Below, piece by piece: positions 9,578-16,357 of a DNA stretch of 50,540 bases. The stretch is from W2P13-069 sp963590525 (GTDB lineage: Bacteria > Actinomycetota > Coriobacteriia > Coriobacteriales > QAMH01): assembly GCA_963590525.1 (NCBI GenBank), contig CAVAPV010000010.1:1-50540 (forward strand). Direction: 5' to 3'. Position 1 is the stretch's first letter; every line of letters begins with the position of its first letter. A program made the position numbers and the translations under genes. The notes under the pieces are model-generated. The model did not search any database. It was not told where the DNA came from and worked only from the letters and a program-made list of their open reading frames with translations.

Positions 9578-9630
9578 GCTGCCAGCAAACGGCATGTCTG
9601 CTTAAGGGCGGGCTGCCGCACGCTGGCAGC
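9578..9630 (+). repeat. Inverted repeat in the leader of the PAP2 gene
   Basis: GCTGCCAGC (9578-9586) pairs with GCTGGCAGC (9622-9630) around a 35-base loop; a GCGGC-GCAA-GCCGC hairpin lies just before. No T-run follows, so it is not a standard terminator. TATATAGC downstream may be a -10. Confidence 0.35.
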
Positions 9631-9664
9631 TGCTATATAGCGTGCATTTGATTTTGGAGAGACT

Positions 9665-10171
9665 GTGAAACCGATGACATCCGAGCAATACGAGCGCATC
9701 AGCAAGCCTTTTAGAGACGACGGACGTATGCTCAAGATCTTGCTTGTGGGAAACAAAGTCGAGACCTATCTGTTCTATCTGCTCTACCCGCTGCTGCTTG
9801 TCATCTTGGCTGTCACGGGCAACCCGTTGCTTGTGCGGGCAGTAGTTGTGCCTGCCGTAGCCTTTGTGCTCGTGAGCGTTTTTAGGCGTCTCTACAATGC
9901 GCCGCGCCCTTACCAAGAGCTCGACATAGATCCGCTCATAAAAAAGGACACCTGCGGCAAGTCGTTTCCTAGCCGGCACGTCTTTAGCGTCTACATGATC
10001 GCCATGGCCTGGCTTGCCTTCTTTGCGCCGGCCGGAGTCGTTTTGCTCTTGCTGGGTATCGACATGATGTTCATCCGTGTGGTTGGCGGAGTGCATTATC
10101 CGCAAGATGTCCTTGCAGGTGCTGCGTGTGGAGTTCTTGCGGGGGTGTTAGGGTTCTATCTCATCCCGTAG
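9665..10171 (+). CDS. PAP2-superfamily membrane phosphatase
   Basis: 168 residues with about five hydrophobic segments. The three acid-phosphatase signatures are present: RRLYNAPRP (C1, basic residue and RP), SFPSRHV (C2, PSRH in place of the usual PSGH) and RVVGGVHYPQDV (C3, Arg-x5-His-x3-Asp). Members dephosphorylate phosphatidate, undecaprenyl pyrophosphate or phosphatidylglycerophosphate at the membrane. The size fits a minimal undecaprenyl-diphosphate or PGP phosphatase. Start is GTG at 9665, four bases after GGAGAG; the ATG three codons on is too far from it. It stands alone between ettA and the 11-mer repeat gene. Confidence 0.85.
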   Translation: MKPMTSEQYERISKPFRDDGRMLKILLVGNKVETYLFYLLYPLLLVILAVTGNPLLVRAVVVPAVAFVLVSVFRRLYNAPRPYQELDIDPLIKKDTCGKSFPSRHVFSVYMIAMAWLAFFAPAGVVLLLLGIDMMFIRVVGGVHYPQDVLAGAACGVLAGVLGFYLIP

Positions 10172-10240
10172 CAAGCCTGTAAACTCGCGGCAGTACAATC
10201 AGGTCAGAGAATCTGTCTTCAACTCTTTTAGGAGGAAGTC

Positions 10241-10939
10241 ATGGCAAGCTCGATCGGCAAGAAGATTAAATCCGCGGCAAAGGTTGCCGCCGTAACCGTT
10301 CCCGCAACTGCAATCGTCGGGGTAGAGACGCTTCCCAAGGTCGCAAAGGGCGCTGCAAAGGTTGCTCCCGCAGTTGCCAAAGGCGCTGTCAAAGCCGCGC
10401 CTGCCGTTGCCCGCGCTGCTGTCAAGGCAGCTCCGCTTGCCGCTACCGCAGCAGCGCAAAGCGCCCCCAAGCTTGCCAAGTCTGCAGCTCAGGCCGCGCC
10501 CAAGGCCATAAAGTCCGCCGCCAAGCAGGCTCCCAAGGCAGCCAGCCGCCTGGTTGCCGCTGCCCCTGCCGCGGCTGCTGCGTCTGCTGCCGCTGCCCAG
10601 AGCACGGCGCTTGCCGTGCGCAACTTGCCGGCAACCAAGAAGGCCAAAGATGGCGCTATCGTTGTGGCTGGAGGCCTCAAGCGCGGCGTCGTGGCCGCAG
10701 GCAAAGGCGCCGGCAAGGGCCTTGCCGCTTTGGGCGGCCTTGCCAAGCGCGGGTTTAGCGGCCTTCCTGCAAAGGGCAAGGTTGCCGTTGTCGGTGCCGG
10801 CGTGGGCCTTGCCGGAGCAGCTGCAGCCCATGTTGCCTATCATCGCCATAAGGCCGATCAGCAGGCTATCGACGACGCTGTGGCTCAAGAGCTCATCGAC
10901 GCGATCGAGGAGCCGGGTGCCGAAGGCGAGGAAGCCTAG
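10241..10939 (+). CDS. Ala/Lys/Pro-rich 11-residue repeat protein, unknown function
   Basis: 232 residues, no family recognised. Prolines occur at residues 21, 32, 43, 54, 65, 76, 87, 98 and 109, exactly 11 apart, so residues 11-109 are nine undecad repeats of the form xxAKxAAKxAP. Such 11-mers fold as amphipathic 11/3 helices in alpha-synuclein, perilipins and apolipoproteins. A Gly/Ala/Val-rich, Lys-dotted part (about 130-200) and an acidic tail (DDAVAQELIDAIEEPGAEGEEA) follow. No signal peptide. Alternatives are a histone H1-like nucleoid protein, a phasin-like surface protein or a membrane-curvature protein. ATG at 10241 has AGGAGGA upstream; the downstream HAD gene starts two bases after its stop, so they share a transcript. 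Confidence 0.8.
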   Translation: MASSIGKKIKSAAKVAAVTVPATAIVGVETLPKVAKGAAKVAPAVAKGAVKAAPAVARAAVKAAPLAATAAAQSAPKLAKSAAQAAPKAIKSAAKQAPKAASRLVAAAPAAAAASAAAAQSTALAVRNLPATKKAKDGAIVVAGGLKRGVVAAGKGAGKGLAALGGLAKRGFSGLPAKGKVAVVGAGVGLAGAAAAHVAYHRHKADQQAIDDAVAQELIDAIEEPGAEGEEA

Positions 10940-10941
10940 AT

Positions 10942-11718
10942 TTGTCACGCAAGCTTTTCTTTTTTGACTACGACGGCACGCTGGCTATTCCACGCACGCG
11001 TACCATCCCGCAAAGCGCGGCAGATGCCCTGGCCGCCCTTGAGGCCAACGGGCATTTTGTCGCGCTTGCGACTGGCCGTTTGCAATGTAACGCCGTCGAC
11101 TACATAGACGCCTTGGGCATCCGCAACATCGTCGCAGACGGCGGCTATTCGGTTACCGTCGACGGCAAGCTCGTTTGGATGCAGCCGCTCGAGCTTGCGA
11201 TGTGCCAGGAGTGCCTGCGTCGTCTTGATGATGCCGGCGTCTTATGGGCTGTGCAAACGGCAAACGAGATGCTGCGCCATACCCCCTTTGCAGACTTTGA
11301 CAAGGTGGCAGGTGATTACTACGTGCCCACGGCTGTTAACCCGTCGCTTACCATCAGCGGGCTTGAGTCTGTCTACAAGATCTACATCCCCTGCAAGCGC
11401 AAAGACCAAGATGCCTTTATCGCAACGGGTATCCTAGACGGCATGCCCTGGGTGCGCTACGACTCCGACACGATCTTTGTCGAGCCGCTGCAAAAGGAGA
11501 TCGGCATCAAGAAGATGGCTGGCATCATGGGCGCTAAGCTTGAAGACGTCGTCGTCTTTGGCGACGGCAAAAACGATATCTCGATGTTTTGCGATTGCTG
11601 GACGTCTGTGGCCATGGGCAACGCCGTGCCGCAGCTCAAAGAGCGCGCGACCTACGTCACAAGCGACTGCGACAAAGACGGCATCTACAACGCCTGCAAG
11701 CACTTTGGGTGGATCTAG
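10942..11718 (+). CDS. Cof-type HAD hydrolase
   Basis: 258 residues of the Cof/YidA (HAD-IIB) group: nucleophile motif FFFDYDGTL, motif II ATGR, and C-terminal VVFGDGKNDISMF with the metal-binding aspartates; a C2 cap lies between. These cytoplasmic enzymes dephosphorylate sugar phosphates, flavin mononucleotide or pyridoxal phosphate. Start is TTG at 10942 with GAGGAAG upstream, two bases after the stop of the repeat protein; the patatin gene follows two bases after its own stop. The four genes from 10241 to 13399 therefore form one operon. Confidence 0.85.
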   Translation: MSRKLFFFDYDGTLAIPRTRTIPQSAADALAALEANGHFVALATGRLQCNAVDYIDALGIRNIVADGGYSVTVDGKLVWMQPLELAMCQECLRRLDDAGVLWAVQTANEMLRHTPFADFDKVAGDYYVPTAVNPSLTISGLESVYKIYIPCKRKDQDAFIATGILDGMPWVRYDSDTIFVEPLQKEIGIKKMAGIMGAKLEDVVVFGDGKNDISMFCDCWTSVAMGNAVPQLKERATYVTSDCDKDGIYNACKHFGWI

Positions 11719-11720
11719 CC

Positions 11721-12611
11721 ATGGCCATGCAGAGCAATATCTTCAAAACGGCGCTCTTCTTTGAGGGCGGCAGCATGCGCGGCGCGTATTCTGCCGGTGC
11801 CAACCGCTGCCTGGTCGAAAACGAGGTTTTCTTTGACAATGTCTACGGGATAAGCGCTGGTAGCTCCAATGTTGTCAATTATCTCACGCGCGATGTCGAT
11901 CGCATCACAGGTGCCTTTGGGCATCTGATGGCAGACGAGCGCGCAGGTAGCTGGAAGAGCTTCATCCGTGGCCGCGGGCTGTTTGATGTGGAGTATCTCT
12001 ACAACGAGGCCGATATGCCCGGCGGCGTTTTGCCCTTTGATTACGAGACCTTCTCGCAAAACCCTGCCACGCTCAACATCTTTGCCTTTGATCGTGACCG
12101 CGCATGCGACGTGCGTTTTACCGCGGCAGATATGCACAACACGTTAGATGTCATGCAGGCCGTGCGCGCCTCATCCACCTTGCCGGTAGTCATGCCCGCC
12201 ACAAAAATCGGCTCTGCCACGTACTACGACGGTGGCTTTGGCGTTGGGGGAGGCCTGCCCATGCAGACGATACTTGACGATGGCTTCAAGCGCATGGTCG
12301 TCATCCGCACACGTCCGCGCGGTTATCGTAAGGGCAAGCCGGATGCCTACATGAAGGCGCTCTTTATGCGCTATCCCGCTATGCGACGTGCTGTCTTGAC
12401 GCGCAACGCACGCTACAACCAGGCTTGCGATCTGCTTGACGAGCTCGAGCGCGATGGCCGTGCGTACGTGTTCTATCCAACGCATCTTACTTTGAGCGGC
12501 ACCGAGCGTGACGCCTTGCTGCTAGAGAGCAATATCCAGGCTGGCTATGCCCAGATGCTCAAAGAGCTTGACGCTATCTTGGATTACGTGCAGACAGGGG
12601 AGGGGCTTTGA
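11721..12611 (+). CDS. Patatin-like phospholipase
   Basis: 296 residues. Oxyanion motif GGSMRGAY (residue about 12), nucleophile elbow GISAGSS (Ser of G-x-S-x-G) and the dyad Asp motif DGGFGVGG are all present, giving an apparently active Ser-Asp lipid acyl hydrolase of the RssA/YjjU type. No signal peptide, so it acts in the cytoplasm or on the inner leaflet. The first ATG (11721) of two close ones is used; the codons upstream overlap the HAD gene and lack a ribosome site. Its TGA overlaps the TTG start of the following methyltransferase gene by four bases (TTGA), a sign of translational coupling. Confidence 0.88.
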   Translation: MAMQSNIFKTALFFEGGSMRGAYSAGANRCLVENEVFFDNVYGISAGSSNVVNYLTRDVDRITGAFGHLMADERAGSWKSFIRGRGLFDVEYLYNEADMPGGVLPFDYETFSQNPATLNIFAFDRDRACDVRFTAADMHNTLDVMQAVRASSTLPVVMPATKIGSATYYDGGFGVGGGLPMQTILDDGFKRMVVIRTRPRGYRKGKPDAYMKALFMRYPAMRRAVLTRNARYNQACDLLDELERDGRAYVFYPTHLTLSGTERDALLLESNIQAGYAQMLKELDAILDYVQTGEGL

Positions 12612-13399
12612 CGGTCGAGTGCGACGTTGCGGCCAAGCTGGCTGCACTCAATGCGCGCTTCTACCAGCAGCAGGCCCAAAGCTTCTCTGACACGCGGCGC
12701 GCATCCTGGGCTGGCTGGGATAGGTCTTTGGATGCAGCCGGCCTTGATGAGGCGCCTTGCAGCGTTCTCGATGTGGCTTGCGGAAACATGCGCTTTGCGC
12801 ACTATCTTGCCACGCGCTTTGACGGTGCGCAGATCTCTTATATCGGCGTCGACAACTGCCCTGCGCTTGTCGATGCTGCCGGCGTTGACGCGTTAGGCGG
12901 CGTCTCAGATACCATCGCACGCAACTTTGTCGAGCGCGATCTTGTGAGTGCGCTTATCGCAGACGAGCCCCTTGGGCTTTGTGCGGCAGACCTCGTCGTC
13001 TGCTCGGGGTTCATGCACCATGTCCCCGGTGATGCTCGCCGCAAGCGCCTGCTGCAAGAGCTGCTGGCCGCTGTTAGCCCCGGTGGAGTTCTTGTCGTCT
13101 CTTTCTGGTGTTTTATGAGCGTGCCTTCTATCGCCGCTGCTGCATGCGAGCTTACGCCTGGCGCCTTGGCAGATATAGGGGTTAAGCCCGCCCAGCTTGA
13201 GGAAGGCGATTTTATCTTGGGATGGCAGAACAAGCCCGATGCCAGGCGTTACTGCCATAGCTTTACCTGCGATGAGGTCAAAACGCTTGCTAAGAAAGCG
13301 ATGCAGGGGCAGGATGCGCGCTTTGAACCCAGCTTTATCGAGGCAGATGGCCGCAACGGCAAGCTCAACTGCTATCTCGTGGCAAAACGCCTGGCGTAG
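12608..13399 (+). CDS. Trm9/ALKBH8-like SAM methyltransferase
   Basis: 263 residues, class I SAM methyltransferase fold. Motif I is LDVACGN (residues 54-60), motif II IGVDN, and VVCSGFMHHV fits the catalytic region. The N-terminus FYQQQAQSFSDTRRASWAGW closely resembles the start of eukaryotic Trm9 and the ALKBH8 methyltransferase domain (x-A-x-x-FS-x-TR-x-x-W), which methyl-esterify cm5U34 in tRNA. With elp3 1 kb downstream this suggests a tRNA wobble role; that is inference and any small-molecule methyltransferase remains possible. Start TTG at 12608 overlaps the patatin stop, with GGGAGGGG upstream. Confidence 0.75.
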   Translation: MTVECDVAAKLAALNARFYQQQAQSFSDTRRASWAGWDRSLDAAGLDEAPCSVLDVACGNMRFAHYLATRFDGAQISYIGVDNCPALVDAAGVDALGGVSDTIARNFVERDLVSALIADEPLGLCAADLVVCSGFMHHVPGDARRKRLLQELLAAVSPGGVLVVSFWCFMSVPSIAAAACELTPGALADIGVKPAQLEEGDFILGWQNKPDARRYCHSFTCDEVKTLAKKAMQGQDARFEPSFIEADGRNGKLNCYLVAKRLA

Positions 13400-13645
13400 G
13401 GTTATCGCATCGCGGTTTTGGGCAATCCCAAATGTTCTGCTAAAGCGCCTGTCTTATTGCTGGCGATAGAAGCGCTTTGCGTCCGCATTGCTGCGTCTTG
13501 TTTCTGGCATGCCAGAGAAGCCGGCAAACGATAAACGCGTCGCGCTTGCTGTCCGCTTGCCGTTTGTCTGTCGCGCCCAAAAAGCCTGCTGGCGCTTATG
13601 CGGGATAATGGCTGCGACAAACCGCGAGCCTTGAAGGAGGCATAT

Positions 13646-14245
13646 ATGTACATCACCTGCTTGGATATGGAAGGCGTGCTCACCCCAGAGATCTGGATCG
13701 AGTTTGCCAACGCCACCGGTATACAAGAGCTGACGCGCACTACCAGAGACGAACCCGATTACGACAAGCTCATGCAGTACCGCATCGACGTCTTGCGCGA
13801 GCACAACATGGGTATCAAAGAGATCCAAGAGGTCATCGCGACGCTTGAGCCCATGGAGGGCGCACGGGAGTTTCTCGACGAGCTGCGTGGCATCACCCAG
13901 GTCGTCGTTTTAAGCGACACCTTCGAGGAGTTTGCCATGCCGCTTATCGAGAAGCTGGGCCGTCCCACCATCATCTGCAACTCGCTTGTCATCGATGACG
14001 ACGGCATGATTGTGGGCCACAAGATGCGCTGCGAGCAGACAAAGCTCACAAGCGTCAAGGCGTTTCACGAGATGGGCGTCGAGACGCTTGCCGCAGGCGA
14101 CAGCCACAACGATATTGGGATGATCCAAAACTCCAAGGCCGGCTGGCTTTTCAAGAGCACAGATGCCATCAAGGCGGAGTTCCCGCAGATCCCCGCGTTG
14201 GAGACCTACGACGAGCTTCTGGCCGCCATCAAGGCCGCTATCTAG
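13646..14245 (+). CDS. thrH: Phosphoserine phosphatase / homoserine phosphotransferase ThrH
   Basis: 199 residues, strongly like Pseudomonas ThrH: CLDMEGVLTPEIWIEFA (nucleophile Asp followed by the ThrH-typical Glu instead of Asp), TTRDEPDYDKLMQYR, EVIATLEPMEGAREF, VVLSDTFEEFAMPL, AAGDSHNDIGM and EFPQIPALETYDEL. The enzyme hydrolyses phosphoserine to serine and can pass the phosphate to homoserine. Start at 13646 is set by AAGGAGG five bases upstream; a 16-codon longer frame has none. It has its own transcript: 246 bases without a recognisable gene or clear promoter precede it, although GATAAT at 13604-13609 could be a -10. Confidence 0.9.
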   Translation: MYITCLDMEGVLTPEIWIEFANATGIQELTRTTRDEPDYDKLMQYRIDVLREHNMGIKEIQEVIATLEPMEGAREFLDELRGITQVVVLSDTFEEFAMPLIEKLGRPTIICNSLVIDDDGMIVGHKMRCEQTKLTSVKAFHEMGVETLAAGDSHNDIGMIQNSKAGWLFKSTDAIKAEFPQIPALETYDELLAAIKAAI

Positions 14246-14289
14246 GAGCTTGCATCATAGCTAATGCGCTGCCGTATAGGGCAAGACCC

Positions 14290-14330
14290 AAGAGCCGCGA
14301 GGGGATGGCCGCATCGCCTTTGCGGCTCTT
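14290..14330 (+). terminator. Possible terminator hairpin after thrH
   Basis: AAGAGCCGC (14290-14298) and GCGGCTCTT (14322-14330) form nine perfect pairs around a 23-base loop. No T-run follows, so it may be rho-assisted or only structural. Confidence 0.4.
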
Positions 14331-14372
14331 GGCATAGTTGCCGCCCTTGGCAGCGCTGCGTGTTTGAGAGGT

Positions 14373-14378
14373 TACAAT
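14373..14378 (+). promoter_or_regulatory. -10 box implying a leaderless elp3 mRNA
   Basis: TACAAT ends eight bases before the elp3 ATG and no Shine-Dalgarno sequence lies between, so transcription would start at or within two bases of the start codon. TTGGCA (14347-14352) is a poor -35 at 20 bases. Confidence 0.5.
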
Positions 14379-14386
14379 AGCTGCCT

Positions 14387-16195
14387 ATGGAACAGGTGAT
14401 CTTGCAGATACTTGCGCTCATGCGCGACGGCGTTGTGGTTGACGACGCCAAGATAACATCGCTTTGCCGCGCCGCTAATGCTGGCCAGGCAGACGTCAAA
14501 CGGCATATCTCCAAAAAGAAGCTTCTGCCCTTCTATCTGCGCGTGCGCGAGCAAGAGGCTGGCCGCTGGGCTGCATGGGAAGTTGACGAAGACCTCGAGG
14601 AACGCCTTGTGGCGGCGTTGAGAACCAAACCCAGGCGCACGGCAAGCGGTGTTGCGACTATCACCGTCATCACAAAGCCATGGCCTTGCGGCAGCAACTG
14701 CCTTTACTGTCCCAACGACGTGCGCATGCCCAAAAGCTACATCTACGACGAGCCCGCCTGTCGCAGGGCAGAGCGCAACTTCTTCGACCCGTACCTGCAG
14801 GTGGCAAACCGCCTGTTCACCCTAGAGCAGATGGGTCATGTCACCGATAAAATCGAGCTCATCGTCTTGGGCGGCACTTGGACCGATTATCCGCAGGAGT
14901 ACCGCTTCTGGTTTGTCTGCAGGCTCTTTGAGGCGCTAAACGACTCACCCAAAAAGCGTATGCAAGAGGTCCGCCGCGTTGCCAAGGCATATCGAGATGC
15001 AGGTGTGCTGTGCGATGAAGACGCTTTGGCTTGGCAGGTGGCCGCCTGCCAAGAGCGCGTTAACAGCCAAGAGGCAAGCTACAACGATGCCTGGCGCACG
15101 CTCTACGGCAAGGCGTCTTCTTGGGTGCGCGTGTCGCAATGGCAGCAGGCGACGCTTGACGATGTCGCATGCCAGCATGAGCTCAACGAGTCAGGCGAGC
15201 ACCGCGTTGTGGGCCTGGTGATGGAGACGCGTCCCGAGACCTTGGATGTCGAGGTCCTGGTTCAGCTCAGGCAGCTCGGGGCTACTAAGGTCCAGATCGG
15301 TGTGCAAACCTTGGATGCCCAGGTCATGTCTTGCAACAAGCGTCCCAGCACGTTGCAAGACATCCAGCGCGCCTTTGCTTTGCTGCGCGCATTTGGCTTC
15401 AAGATCCATGCGCACTTCATGGCAAACCTCTATGGATCCACCCCTGATGCGGATATCGCAGGCTACAAGCTCTTTGCAAGCGATGCGCATTATTGCCCAG
15501 ACGAGGTCAAGCTCTATCCTTGCGCGCTTATCGGCGGCACGGGGCTCGAGGTCCTCTACAAGCAAGGGCTGTGGCGCCCCTACACAGAAGACGAGCTGCT
15601 CGAGGTGCTCGTGGCAAACACGCTCGCAACACCTTGCTACATGCGCATCAGCAGGATGATCAGGGACTTTAGCGCCCAAGACATCATCGCCGGGCTCAAG
15701 AAGACCAATTTCAGGCAGATGGTGGAGCAAGCGCTTGAGCCCAAGGCGGCCCAGGTGCAAGAGATCCGCTTTAGAGAGATCGGCTGCAGCGCTGTAGATG
15801 CCCAAAGCCTTCATCTGGCAGACTACGAGTACGCCACCAGCCTTACCACCGAGCACTTCTTGCAGTGGGTAGACCAAGACAACAAGATCGCCGGCTTCTT
15901 GCGCTTGTCTTTACCCAAGCAGGCAATGCGCCGTGAGCTTGAAGGCCTGCCCGACGTCTTGGGCCAGGCGATGATCAGGGAGGTCCACGTCTACGGCAAG
16001 GTCGCCGCTATCGACGAGAACGGGCAAGCGGCTCAGCATCGCGGTTTGGGCAAGCAGCTCATAGAGCGCGCTTGCCAGATCGCACGTGAGGCTGGTTATG
16101 CAAAGATCAACGTCATCAGCGCCGTAGGCACGCGCAACTACTATCGCGCGCGTGGTTTTGAGGACAACGGCTTGTATCAGACTCGCGATCTGTGA
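14387..16195 (+). CDS. elp3: Elp3: tRNA uridine-34 carboxymethylation radical SAM/GNAT enzyme
   Basis: 602 residues. After an N-terminal helical tRNA-binding part comes the radical SAM core: PWPCGSNCLYCPND supplies Cys101, Cys105 and Cys108 for the 4Fe-4S cluster, followed by MPKSYIYDEPACRRAERN and ELIVLGGTWTDYP. Residues from about 440 form the GNAT domain that uses acetyl-CoA (EIRFREIGCSAVD; HRGLGKQLIERA as the CoA-binding P-loop; INVISAVGTRNYYRARGF). The enzyme installs the carboxymethyl group (cm5U) at wobble uridines. Bacterial Elp3 acts without the other Elongator subunits. The ATG at 14387 lacks a ribosome site but sits eight bases after a TACAAT box, consistent with a leaderless message. 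Confidence 0.94.
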   Translation: MEQVILQILALMRDGVVVDDAKITSLCRAANAGQADVKRHISKKKLLPFYLRVREQEAGRWAAWEVDEDLEERLVAALRTKPRRTASGVATITVITKPWPCGSNCLYCPNDVRMPKSYIYDEPACRRAERNFFDPYLQVANRLFTLEQMGHVTDKIELIVLGGTWTDYPQEYRFWFVCRLFEALNDSPKKRMQEVRRVAKAYRDAGVLCDEDALAWQVAACQERVNSQEASYNDAWRTLYGKASSWVRVSQWQQATLDDVACQHELNESGEHRVVGLVMETRPETLDVEVLVQLRQLGATKVQIGVQTLDAQVMSCNKRPSTLQDIQRAFALLRAFGFKIHAHFMANLYGSTPDADIAGYKLFASDAHYCPDEVKLYPCALIGGTGLEVLYKQGLWRPYTEDELLEVLVANTLATPCYMRISRMIRDFSAQDIIAGLKKTNFRQMVEQALEPKAAQVQEIRFREIGCSAVDAQSLHLADYEYATSLTTEHFLQWVDQDNKIAGFLRLSLPKQAMRRELEGLPDVLGQAMIREVHVYGKVAAIDENGQAAQHRGLGKQLIERACQIAREAGYAKINVISAVGTRNYYRARGFEDNGLYQTRDL

Positions 16196-16357
16196 CGTTG
16201 CGACCTGCTCGTTTTTGCAATCTCGAAATAAATCTGAAATAAACCGAGACATTTGGGCTTGTTGGACTCATACTTTAACCATTGCAGGTTCCAGTCGGGT
16301 TAGGCCGCGGGAAGCATCGCAACCTAGCCCTTTGCAGAAAGGTTAGGTGAGTGCGCT

